A stretch of 59,944 nucleotides of DNA from positions 1 through 59,944 of the forward strand of contig JAPKMR010000021.1 of NCBI GenBank assembly GCA_026645815.1. Reading direction: 5' to 3'. This document shows, one piece after another, positions 52,877 to 59,944 of this stretch; position 1 is the stretch's first letter; each line of letters opens with the position of its first letter. The notes under the pieces are model-generated. The model searched no databases, was not told where the DNA came from, and was given only the letters and a program-made list of their open reading frames with translations. A program made the position numbers and the translations under genes. Source of the stretch: Anaerolineae bacterium (lineage in GTDB: Bacteria; Chloroflexota; Anaerolineae; B4-G1; SLSP01).

Positions 52877-54934
52877 ATGAGCGCTTTCTGGCGATGCTTT
52901 GCGATTTTGGTCGTGAGCCTGACCTTGGCGACCGCTTTAGCTGCACTGCCTGCGCTAACACTGCCGATTGAGCCTCTCGCGTTGCTGCGTATTGACGTTC
53001 CCTCCGCGAGTTTCCTGACGCATTTGGAAACCCTTGACGTTCCTGCACACGCTCTTCTGACAGATTCGCAAGGGCGCATGATCCTTCTCGCCATTCTTTC
53101 ACCCGAACAGCAGCGCCTTGTACAAGCTAAGGGCATGTCTATGACCATTCTCGACGCGGATGCGCGTGGTGCCGTTTACTATCTGGTTGAGGGTGACGCT
53201 TCACCTCTGAAGGCGCGCGGCGCTGCCCCCTGGGTGTTGCTTTATGCCGATGAGCGCCAGGCAGTGATTCGATTGCGATCAAACAGCGCTTTGGCGGACC
53301 TGGAGGCGCTTGGTGTGCGGACCGCGCGCCTGGGACCAGACCCCATCGCGCTCAGTTTGCCCATGACCGGCGCGATTCCGACCACCGCTCTCTATGACCC
53401 GCTGGTGGTGGATTTGATTGCCCAAATCACAGCCACGACGCTGCTTTCCGAGGTGGGAGGCTTGAGCGGTGAGTGGGATGTCCTCGTGGGAGGCGCGCCG
53501 TATCGCCTGCTAACCCGGTACACCTATAGCGGTGTGCCGGTCGCCAAAGCCACCCAGCACGTCTACGAGCGGTTGCAGGCTTTGGGCTACAGCGTGACCT
53601 ATCATCCCTACACACTCAACGGCTACTCGCTGCGCAATGTGATTGCCGAAAAACCGGGGCGCGTGGCTCCGGAGCGTATCGTCCTGCTCACGGCGCATCT
53701 GGATTCCCGTGCCGCTACTTCCCCACACAACCCCGCTCCCGGCGCGGATGACAATGCCAGCGGCTGTGCCGCCTTACTTCAGACCGCAGAACTCCTCGCG
53801 GATACGGATTTCGCCTTCACTATTCGCTTTGCCTTTTTCACCGGAGAGGAACAGGGTATGTATGGCAGCTATTACTATGCCGCTGCTGTGGCTGCTGCGC
53901 AGGAGAACATCATCGGGGTGCTCAATCTCGATATGATTGCGTGGGATGCGTTGGAGGGACCTGATATTGATCTTCATACGCATCTACCTACCGTTGAGGA
54001 CGATTCCGACCGGCTGGCGGCGTTGTTTGCTTCGGTTATCCAAGTGTATTCCCTGGATCTGACGACGCAGATTGTGGAGAATGGTACGCGCTTCTCCGAT
54101 CACTCGCGCTTCTGGGACCGGGGCTATGCTGCGCTGCTGGCGATTGAGGACTATTTCAATCTCTCTGAGGCGGCTGCAATGCCACGTGACTGGAATCCCT
54201 ATTATCACACGGTCAACGATCGCCTCAGCACCCTCAACGGTGACTACTTCCGCGAATTTGCGCGAGCTTCTATGGCTACTTTTCTGCATCTTGCCGAGCC
54301 GATGCGCACGCTCAGCGGCACGGTGACCGTCGCCGAGACGGGCGCGCCGCTCACGGCTACGGTGACAGCTGCTGGCAGCTGGGGTGTTTTTGCCAGTGAA
54401 ATGATGACCGGCGCCTATGCGCTTTCGCTTCCCAGCGGCGTATTTACGGTCACCGCGGAGGCAAGTGGCTACCTTTCGCAGACGATTGCGCCTGTCAATG
54501 TGCTTACCGGTACCCATGCCCGGTTGGATTTTGCCTTGATGCCTCTTTCGACCCTGCCATCGTACCGTTTCGTGCTTCAGGGCGCCGGAATTGCCTTGGG
54601 AGACCCTGGCGACACGGTGACTCACACGGTGACTATCGCCAATACGGGTGCGCTCAGCGATACCTATGCTCTGGGGCTTGGCGCGTCGGTATTTACGAGC
54701 ACTTTACCCGTCACTATGACCGGTTGGATTTCGCCGTCGCAATTGCTGAGTGTGCCAGTGCAGGTGCGGTTGCCGTTTTCTTCCACCTTAATGCATGATG
54801 TGGTTACTCTTACCGTGAGTTCAGTGATGAGTCCGGTACACACGGCAACGCTGCCCTTGCGCACGGCATTCATTGTGGGGCGGGTTTATCTGCCGGTTGT
54901 GCTGCGTGTTGCGGAGGCGTCCGAATCACGCTAA
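52877..54934 (+). CDS. secreted M28 zinc aminopeptidase with C-terminal beta domains
   Basis: 685 residues from ATG 52877, 6 bases after AGGAGG; an upstream ATG at 52847 is ignored. A signal peptide (FWRCFAILVVSLTLATALA) is followed by a propeptide-like region and the M28 core with metal ligands in TAHLDSR (~272), GADDNASG (~289), FTGEEQGMYGS (~320), NLDMIAWD (~350) and FSDHSRF (~408). A carboxypeptidase-regulatory-like domain (~475-555) and a COG1470/NEW3-like domain follow. The end VGRVYLPVVLR resembles a recurring tail in Chloroflexota secreted proteins. It should digest peptides outside the cell. Confidence 0.88.
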   Translation: MSAFWRCFAILVVSLTLATALAALPALTLPIEPLALLRIDVPSASFLTHLETLDVPAHALLTDSQGRMILLAILSPEQQRLVQAKGMSMTILDADARGAVYYLVEGDASPLKARGAAPWVLLYADERQAVIRLRSNSALADLEALGVRTARLGPDPIALSLPMTGAIPTTALYDPLVVDLIAQITATTLLSEVGGLSGEWDVLVGGAPYRLLTRYTYSGVPVAKATQHVYERLQALGYSVTYHPYTLNGYSLRNVIAEKPGRVAPERIVLLTAHLDSRAATSPHNPAPGADDNASGCAALLQTAELLADTDFAFTIRFAFFTGEEQGMYGSYYYAAAVAAAQENIIGVLNLDMIAWDALEGPDIDLHTHLPTVEDDSDRLAALFASVIQVYSLDLTTQIVENGTRFSDHSRFWDRGYAALLAIEDYFNLSEAAAMPRDWNPYYHTVNDRLSTLNGDYFREFARASMATFLHLAEPMRTLSGTVTVAETGAPLTATVTAAGSWGVFASEMMTGAYALSLPSGVFTVTAEASGYLSQTIAPVNVLTGTHARLDFALMPLSTLPSYRFVLQGAGIALGDPGDTVTHTVTIANTGALSDTYALGLGASVFTSTLPVTMTGWISPSQLLSVPVQVRLPFSSTLMHDVVTLTVSSVMSPVHTATLPLRTAFIVGRVYLPVVLRVAEASESR

Positions 54935-55025
54935 TCGCGCAGCGCGTTTCAGGCTTCCTAAAAGTGCCACGCTGGAGCGCGGCGGTTCCAATCATCGCTA
55001 AGCTACACCCCCAGGAGGTATTGGA

Positions 55026-57137
55026 ATGTCGAGGTCATCATCTTCGTCAGCTGCTTCCTTTCGATTAGATCTATTGCTCATTGTTTTTGGAATAATTGGC
55101 GTTATCTTCAGCCTGATTTTCTATGACCGCGCTTTCCCGCTTGCTGCCCTGGACCTGTGTCTCTCTCGTGCGGAGGTCGCTGAGCGCGCCCAAGAGGCTA
55201 TAGCGGCGCACGGCTTTGATGTGACGGGCTATAAGTCCATCGTGCTTTTTGCAGAGGATGGTGAGGCAACGCGCTTTCTCCATTCCACCCTGGGTACGGA
55301 GGAAACCAATCGCCTGTTGCGTGAAGAAGGGCTTCCGCTCTGGTATTGGCGTGTGCGTTGGTTCCAGCCACAGCAGCAGGAGGAATTCAATATGGGGTTG
55401 TCGCCTGATGGCACCCTGCTCTGGCTGAATCACTCTATCGCAGAGGCTACACCGGGTGCCGCCCTCAGCCAGGAAGAGGCGCGTACGCAGGCGGAACGGT
55501 ACCTGGCGAAGGACCGTGGTTGGGATCTGACCCTGTGGGAGGAGGTCTCTGCCTCAAGTGTGGAGCGCCCCGGTGGGCGTATGGATCACAGCTTTGAATG
55601 GAAGCGGCGTGATTGGCAGGTTGCCGGAAGCCAACTGCGTCTAAGTGTTACGGTCAAAGGGGCTGAGATTGGGTATTACAGCACCTGGCTACGGGTTCCG
55701 GAGAGCTTCAACCGCGAATTTGCTGCCAAATATGACCTCGCCATCATCCTTGATGATGTGAGTTCCCTGGGTATCATGGGGCTGTTAGGAATTGGCTTTG
55801 CACTCGCCCTGATTAAGGCGCGCTGGCATTTGCCTCTCTCGTTTAGGCGCGCCTTGATTGTCGCGCTGTTAGTGGGTGGAGTAGGGCTGCTTTCGGAATT
55901 CAACTGGTGGTTTCTCTCCGACGCTGGCTATAGTACCATCGAGGATTATACGCTGTATCATTTCAAATACATATTTTCCATTTTCATGAGTGCATTTATG
56001 GCGGCAGTCGGGATTTTGCTTCTGTGGGTAACCGCGCATTGGATGGGGAAACAGGTCTGGCATCTGGAGGATCGTATCCTTTCGCGGCGGGGTGATTTTT
56101 GGACCAATGTGGCGCATTCTACCGGGCGCGGATTGGCTCTGGCGGGCATCCATTTCGGCTACCTGACACTTTTCTATTTTATAGCCACGGAGATTTTGGG
56201 GGCTTGGAGCCCTATTGATGTGGGTTACAGCAACAGCTACGCCACGCCTCTTCCGTTTGTGACGGCGATTGAGATGGGTGTGGTGGCGGCAGTCCAGGAA
56301 GAGGCGGCTTTTCGTCTGTTTGGAATTAGCGCCGTATTGTGGCTCGCCAGTAACTTCACGCGCTTGCCCAAGGGCTGGCGTGTGGCGTTAGCGCTGCTCA
56401 TTCCGGCGGTGCTGTGGGGATTTGCGCATTCCACGTATGTCCGCGACCCCATTTACTTCCGAGGTATTGAACTGACTGTGGTGGGGCTGTTGTACGGCAT
56501 CGTCTTCCTCAAATCTGATTTGCTGACCGTGATTGTTGCCCACTGCACGTATAACGCGCTTTTGACTGCCTTGCCGATGTTGCGCTCAGGGCAACCCGCC
56601 TTTGTGGCTTCAGGGCTGGTCGTCATTGCTATCTTAATCGCGCCACTGTTTATCTGGGCTGCGCGCGCTTTGCGTCACCGCGGCGTTGTGAGGTTGCCGG
56701 CGCCTGTGATTCGCAACGGCGTGGCTGAAGATGCGGGCGCGTTGGCTACACTTGTGGCTGATGAGGAGACTTGGCGGGAGAGGCTCACGGCTGAGAAAAC
56801 CGTGACGCTCAGTCTGAAGGTGGGCGACGCATTGGTCGGTGTGGCTGCGGCAGAAGTGCAGGATGAAACGGCGCAGCTGCTCGCGCTCACAGTTGCGCCC
56901 GCGTGGGAGCGGCAATATTGGGGCAGCGAATTGCTGCTGGCGCTGCAGCAGGCGTGCCGGGCGCGCGGCGCTCAATCGCTGGAGGTGAGGACTATTACGG
57001 GGAATCATGCCTGTGAGCAATTTTTCAATGCCCAGCAATGGTCCCCTGCTGCAAAGATCCTGCAACAGAGCCTTGAGCCACCCGTACCTTTCTCATGGCG
57101 GACTCTAGTGCGATCCTTGCGCCGGAATCCGGGTTAA
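55026..57137 (+). CDS. CPBP (CAAX-type) membrane protease fused to GNAT domain
   Basis: 703 residues from ATG 55026, 7 bases after AGGAGG. An N-terminal membrane span and a soluble region (~30-240) precede 8 or so spans with the CPBP motifs: EExxxR in QEEAAFR (~423), WGFAHSTY (~464) and AHCTYN (~505). A soluble GNAT-like acetyltransferase domain (~560-680; LVGVAAAEVQDETAQLLALTVAPAWERQYWG) forms the C-terminus. The fusion is unusual. CPBP enzymes process peptides or proteins in the membrane. Substrates here are unknown. Confidence 0.78.
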   Translation: MSRSSSSSAASFRLDLLLIVFGIIGVIFSLIFYDRAFPLAALDLCLSRAEVAERAQEAIAAHGFDVTGYKSIVLFAEDGEATRFLHSTLGTEETNRLLREEGLPLWYWRVRWFQPQQQEEFNMGLSPDGTLLWLNHSIAEATPGAALSQEEARTQAERYLAKDRGWDLTLWEEVSASSVERPGGRMDHSFEWKRRDWQVAGSQLRLSVTVKGAEIGYYSTWLRVPESFNREFAAKYDLAIILDDVSSLGIMGLLGIGFALALIKARWHLPLSFRRALIVALLVGGVGLLSEFNWWFLSDAGYSTIEDYTLYHFKYIFSIFMSAFMAAVGILLLWVTAHWMGKQVWHLEDRILSRRGDFWTNVAHSTGRGLALAGIHFGYLTLFYFIATEILGAWSPIDVGYSNSYATPLPFVTAIEMGVVAAVQEEAAFRLFGISAVLWLASNFTRLPKGWRVALALLIPAVLWGFAHSTYVRDPIYFRGIELTVVGLLYGIVFLKSDLLTVIVAHCTYNALLTALPMLRSGQPAFVASGLVVIAILIAPLFIWAARALRHRGVVRLPAPVIRNGVAEDAGALATLVADEETWRERLTAEKTVTLSLKVGDALVGVAAAEVQDETAQLLALTVAPAWERQYWGSELLLALQQACRARGAQSLEVRTITGNHACEQFFNAQQWSPAAKILQQSLEPPVPFSWRTLVRSLRRNPG

Positions 57138-57213
57138 GCTGAGCTTCCAGAAGCTGTGCTATAGCCTCGCTGTGTTGTGGTTTCACTACACCGTAGCCCC
57201 GTTAGGTATAGAA

Positions 57214-57361
57214 GGGTGTAGTTCAACTTGGGGGCAAAAACAAGATTGTTATTGTACAAACATCTTTTCTTTTATGGATTTTCGCGGCGGGGTTTTACCC
57301 GCCGCGAAAATCCATTTTCTTGCCCGCGCCTGAAACCGTCGCCCGGGCATGAGATGCACCC
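57214..57361. repeat. MITE, family A, second copy
   Basis: 148 bp from GGGTGTAGTTCAACTTG to GAGATGCACCC. It aligns with the copy at 46514 through both arms and has a central 17-bp hairpin (CGCGGCGGG, GTTTTA, CCCGCCGCG). Flanks GTATAGAA and GTACAAAA look like a worn 8-bp duplication. Confidence 0.75.
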
Positions 57362-57370
57362 GTACAAAAC

Positions 57371-57532
57371 GTAACTGTTCGGCGTTTTCTTGCTTGCCGC
57401 TACGAAGAGCGGCTGAAGCCGCGGTTTTAGGGGTGATTTTCGATGCCGCACGCAGCGCGGCATCGAAAATCACCCTTTTTAACGGACTTTAGTCCGCAGT
57501 GTGCGCCTTGTGATGGAAGTCTGAACAGTCAC
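57371..57532. repeat. MITE, family B, intact copy
   Basis: 162 bp, ends GTAACTGTTCGG and CTGAACAGTCAC, flanked by a perfect 8-bp direct repeat TACAAAAC (57363-57370 and 57533-57540). A 19-bp hairpin (TTTTCGATGCCGC and GCGGCATCGAAAA) and a palindrome GGACTTTAGTCC lie inside. It inserted one base outside the right end of the family A copy. Confidence 0.85.
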
Positions 57533-57546
57533 TACAAAACTCTTGA

Positions 57547-57575
57547 TTGACACCCAGCGTGCGTGATGTTATGAT
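57547..57575 (+). promoter_or_regulatory. strong sigma70 promoter of the lipoprotein gene
   Basis: TTGACA (57547-57552), 17-base spacer, TATGAT (57570-57575), with an extended TG two bases before the -10. It lies just after the MITE pair and about 45 bases before the start at 57619. Confidence 0.75.
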
Positions 57576-57618
57576 GGGCGTCTGAAAGATCAAATAGGTT
57601 AACGACTGGAGAGTTTTC

Positions 57619-58587
57619 ATGCGATCCCGAAGATGTTCACTTCTCAGCCCACTTCTGGGCCTGCTGCTCAGCCTGCTTCTGCTAGCTGGCTGTGCCACGC
57701 CTACGCCACCCCCGCTCCCTACAGCGACGCCGACTATCACGCTGACCCCGACGGCAACGCCCACACCCACGTCAACCCCGACCCCCACAGCCACTCCCAC
57801 GCCCACCCCCACACCGGTGCCCGCCCTGGCGCTGGCATTGCCCGATCTCGATGGCGTTTCGCCGCTGGAGCCGTTGCCCCTCTCTGTGGTTTTGGAACCG
57901 TTGACAGAAGCTTCGGTCGCTGCCGCAACGAGTGCTGTGATTACGGCAACGGTCCGCGATCCCGGTGGCGCAATCTTCGCTTTGTTGCCGCTGACTCTGG
58001 AGGAGGAAAGCCGCTATGCGAGCACGGCGCCGGTAATCCTGCCCCTCGACGCGTTATCTGGTACATGGCGAATCGCCATTACCGTCACCGCTCCTATCGA
58101 GGTACGCGGCGCGCGAGAACTCTTATTTGAGCCTGAACAAATCGCCTTCCATGATCTCACGGGGGTGTTGCCTTCTTCTGCGCGTATCCTGTTGCCGGTG
58201 GTCTTTGAGGAGGTCGCCGCGCGGGGTGATGATTGGGCTGGTGGGCGTATTTGGGAGTACGCGAATAGCGAATTAGCGCTATGGTGGGCGCCTGGTCCCA
58301 CGGAACCACTGCAAGCTGACACCGCCTGGGCGTTGATCGAAGCTACCTATGAACCGGACCGGCGCGGGGCGCTACCCGAAATCCTGGATTTCGAGGAAGC
58401 TATGTGGGGTGAGCGCCCGGCGTTACGCTTCCGCGAGACCTGGCCCGGACGTTCCGGCGGCGAAGCCACGGTGTGGGTTATTCAGGGCAAGGATTACCGG
58501 CTTTACCTGCTGCGCACGCGCCCCTTGGGTGGGCGTGTGGTCCATCCGCTGGTGGCGCGGGTTGCGGAGAGTTTCACCGTAGAGTAA
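57619..58587 (+). CDS. lipoprotein with Thr/Pro-rich linker, function unknown
   Basis: 322 residues. A lipoprotein signal peptide ends LLAGC with the lipid Cys at residue 25. A Thr/Pro linker (27-66) leads to a beta-rich domain (~70-170, ITATVRDPGGAIFALLPL) and a C-terminal domain (~190-320) that I do not recognise (LALWWAPGPTEPLQ, LRFRETWPGRSGGEATVWV). Start follows TGGAGAG. It converges with the L,D-transpeptidase gene with a 12-bp gap. It should be exposed on the membrane. Confidence 0.78.
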   Translation: MRSRRCSLLSPLLGLLLSLLLLAGCATPTPPPLPTATPTITLTPTATPTPTSTPTPTATPTPTPTPVPALALALPDLDGVSPLEPLPLSVVLEPLTEASVAAATSAVITATVRDPGGAIFALLPLTLEEESRYASTAPVILPLDALSGTWRIAITVTAPIEVRGARELLFEPEQIAFHDLTGVLPSSARILLPVVFEEVAARGDDWAGGRIWEYANSELALWWAPGPTEPLQADTAWALIEATYEPDRRGALPEILDFEEAMWGERPALRFRETWPGRSGGEATVWVIQGKDYRLYLLRTRPLGGRVVHPLVARVAESFTVE

Positions 58588-58599
58588 GGGTCGGGGGAG

Positions 58600-59691
58600 T
58601 TAGAAGAACAGAATCGGTGTACCCACACGCTTGTCGCTCTGGATGAACTCGTCCTCGAAGCCCCCCACAGGGTGCGTCCAGCGGTAGACGAAGCGCGCCG
58701 TCTCGTTGGGGGCATTGACGCAACCATGACTGCGTCGGACGCCGAAATCATTGTGCCAGTAGACCCCGTGGATGGCGCGCCCCTCCAGGTCGAAGAAGGT
58801 ATTCCACGCAATTCCGGGCAGGTCAAAGAGGTCGCCGGGGTCTTCCAGTTCAGGACCGTCTTCATAGGGTGTGTTCGCCATGTGCCGTGAGCCTTGCTTC
58901 AGCAGCACGCTGCGCTCCCCGGTGGGTGTGGCGTGGGCGCCTGTTCCAGAGGCAATCAGGCTGGTGAACACGGGGGTCTCACCCTCGAAACAGGTAAGAC
59001 GTTGCGCGGTCAGATCTACTTCGATGCGTTTGCGTCCGACAAAGGGGCGTATGGGGGCAATCTCCTGCCGTGGTACGCGTCGCACATCTTTTGCCAACAC
59101 CCATTGGTGATTCGTCCGCTGTCGTGGCGGGTAATCGTCGAAGACCTTGTACCAACCAACGCCCGCTTCATCCTCGTAGGTATCAATTACCCAGAGCACA
59201 CAACCGCCGTAGAAGGTGTATTGCTTCCGAGCGTTCACCGAAGGTTGGGTATACCCTCCTGTTGTTACCTGTGAGATTTCTCCCCAGAATCCCCACTCGC
59301 CGAGTTCTTTGATGAAAGGCTGCGGGGGATAGATGCGCATGGGCAGCACCCAGGCTGAATGGGCATAGCCTAGCGGTGTGCGATACCACAGGTCATTATG
59401 GGCGCTGAAGGGCGCGCGTACCTCTTCCAGCAATTCTACGGCTTGATCCCGCGCGCGGGTATCCAGGCGGGTTGCGGAGGCGCTAGGCTCTTCGTAGAAG
59501 GCAACGGTGTGGATTGGGCGTCCCATCCACACCCAGGGCTCTACCTGTCGCCCGGGTAGATAATCTGTGCCGGGTGGCAATAGCTCCGACGGGTAGTGCG
59601 CTCGCGCGTGGAGCACGGGCGAGAAAGTTGCCGTCGCAGCGGCGGCGGCGATGAGTTTGAGCATCTGGCGGCGGGTGAGCAAGTATGACAT
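58600..59691 (-). CDS. Tat-exported L,D-transpeptidase (YkuD family)
   Basis: 363 residues from ATG 59691, 5 bases after GGAGG; the frame is open to 59808 but the Tat signal fixes the start. TRRQMLKLIAAAAATATF is a twin-arginine signal. An SH3-like region (~110-140) precedes the YkuD catalytic domain with HGVYWHNDFGVRRSHGCVN; the catalytic Cys is 324. These enzymes make 3-3 cross-links in peptidoglycan or attach proteins to it. The family call is strong, the exact reaction less so. Confidence 0.9.
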   Translation of the reverse strand: MSYLLTRRQMLKLIAAAAATATFSPVLHARAHYPSELLPPGTDYLPGRQVEPWVWMGRPIHTVAFYEEPSASATRLDTRARDQAVELLEEVRAPFSAHNDLWYRTPLGYAHSAWVLPMRIYPPQPFIKELGEWGFWGEISQVTTGGYTQPSVNARKQYTFYGGCVLWVIDTYEDEAGVGWYKVFDDYPPRQRTNHQWVLAKDVRRVPRQEIAPIRPFVGRKRIEVDLTAQRLTCFEGETPVFTSLIASGTGAHATPTGERSVLLKQGSRHMANTPYEDGPELEDPGDLFDLPGIAWNTFFDLEGRAIHGVYWHNDFGVRRSHGCVNAPNETARFVYRWTHPVGGFEDEFIQSDKRVGTPILFF

Positions 59692-59752
59692 GGCATCCTC
59701 CACCGCAAAGTGTAACACAAAGAGGGCGATGCGGCAAGCTGCAGTTGGGGCT

Positions 59753-59944
59753 GGGCGCATTTCAGGATGGGGGCAAGTTAGCATAAGCGCGAGACCACAG
59801 TTCATCAAAGCGTTGGTCTCCAGTCAGGACCGCCGCGCGCAGCATCAGCATATGCTCAGCCCCCAAACGACTCCAACGCATTCCGGGACCAGTGACGCGG
59901 GCTTTGAATTGCTTGGCGCCACTTTCAACAGCCCCACTGCCAAT
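59753..59944 (-). mobile_element. ISKra4-like insertion sequence, 3' end only
   Basis: The window edge cuts this element. The end GGGCGCATTTCAGGATGGGGGC overlaps the stop of the transposase and matches the ends of family A MITEs (GGGCGCGTTTCAACTTTGGGGC). Confidence 0.6.
59762..59944 (-). CDS. ISKra4-family-like transposase, C-terminal part
   Basis: 60 codons remain in the window, entering from the right edge. IGSGAVESGAKQFKARVTG, then GMRWSRLGAEHMLMLRAAVLTG match the conserved C-terminal part of ISKra4-type transposases. The stop codon lies inside the terminal repeat of the element. The N-terminal part lies outside the window. Confidence 0.7.
   Translation of the reverse strand: MGSGAVESGAKQFKARVTGPGMRWSRLGAEHMLMLRAAVLTGDQRFDELWSRAYANLPPS

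Noticed and set aside
57265-57325. Hairpin as intrinsic terminator of the CPBP gene
   Set aside because: The stem belongs to a MITE copy and no T-run follows.
1-59944. tRNA or rRNA genes
   Set aside because: I looked in the intergenic regions for GGTTCRAAT-type loops and CCA ends and saw none; a dedicated scan (tRNAscan-SE) would be decisive.

Overview
The window looks like a chromosomal segment of a Chloroflexota bacterium, probably Anaerolineae-like. This is inferred from gene content, not from a marker gene. It has a Tad pilus locus with several TadE-like pseudopilins and no outer-membrane secretin. It also has a Kor/Hdr/Etf redox cluster, large secreted multidomain proteins with an internal or C-terminal YLP-type motif, Thr/Pro-rich lipoproteins, and frequent TTG/GTG starts behind strong Shine-Dalgarno sites. 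I saw no rRNA, tRNA or CRISPR array.

Layout. (1) 1-4049, minus strand: a STAND-type NTPase with zinc ribbons, one membrane span and extracytoplasmic FN3-like domains sits directly upstream of a caspase-fold protease that runs off the window edge. Both proteins carry the same 25-residue beta-type motif and similar zinc ribbons, which suggests a sensor/effector pair. (2) 4566-16201, plus strand: a Tad/Flp-type pilus locus (three TadE-like proteins, a vWA TadG, CpaB, TadZ, TadB, TadC, a TPR/beta-propeller membrane protein, TadA) ending in an unusual stand-alone DnaB/KaiC-like ATPase. (3) 16339-16943: a decayed toxin-antitoxin locus bracketed by two identical 32-bp palindromes. (4) 16987-25452, minus strand: one 2821-residue secreted protein joining a subtilisin to three tandem 5'-nucleotidase modules. 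(5) 25882-37154, plus strand: behind a consensus sigma70 promoter, korD-korA-korB-korC, a giant HdrA-HdrA-MvhD fusion, an HdrD/GlpC-like protein and etfA-etfB. korA is split by an IS630-family element with a clean TA/CTAG target duplication. (6) 37164-46477: a SulP relic, then minus-strand genes for an M50-like membrane protease, two histidine kinases, a TPR protein and RecD2. (7) 46773-57137: a saccharopine dehydrogenase-like enzyme, an ABC exporter, RlmN, a vWA lipoprotein, an M28 peptidase and a CPBP-GNAT fusion. (8) 57619-59944: a lipoprotein, a Tat-exported L,D-transpeptidase and the 3' end of an ISKra4-like transposase.

Two families of short hairpin-bearing inverted-repeat elements (MITEs) are scattered between genes. 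Family A ends resemble the end of the ISKra4-like element at the right window edge, so they may be its non-autonomous derivatives. Family B has its own termini. Two copies (46514-46675, family A; 57371-57532, family B) keep perfect 8-bp target duplications. At 25774-25867 half of an A element is fused to half of a B element just upstream of the kor promoter.

The best candidates for something new are the transmembrane STAND/caspase pair with its shared motif, the subtilisin/triple-nucleotidase fusion, the DnaB-like ATPase in the Tad locus, and the Kor/Hdr/Etf cluster with its broken korA.
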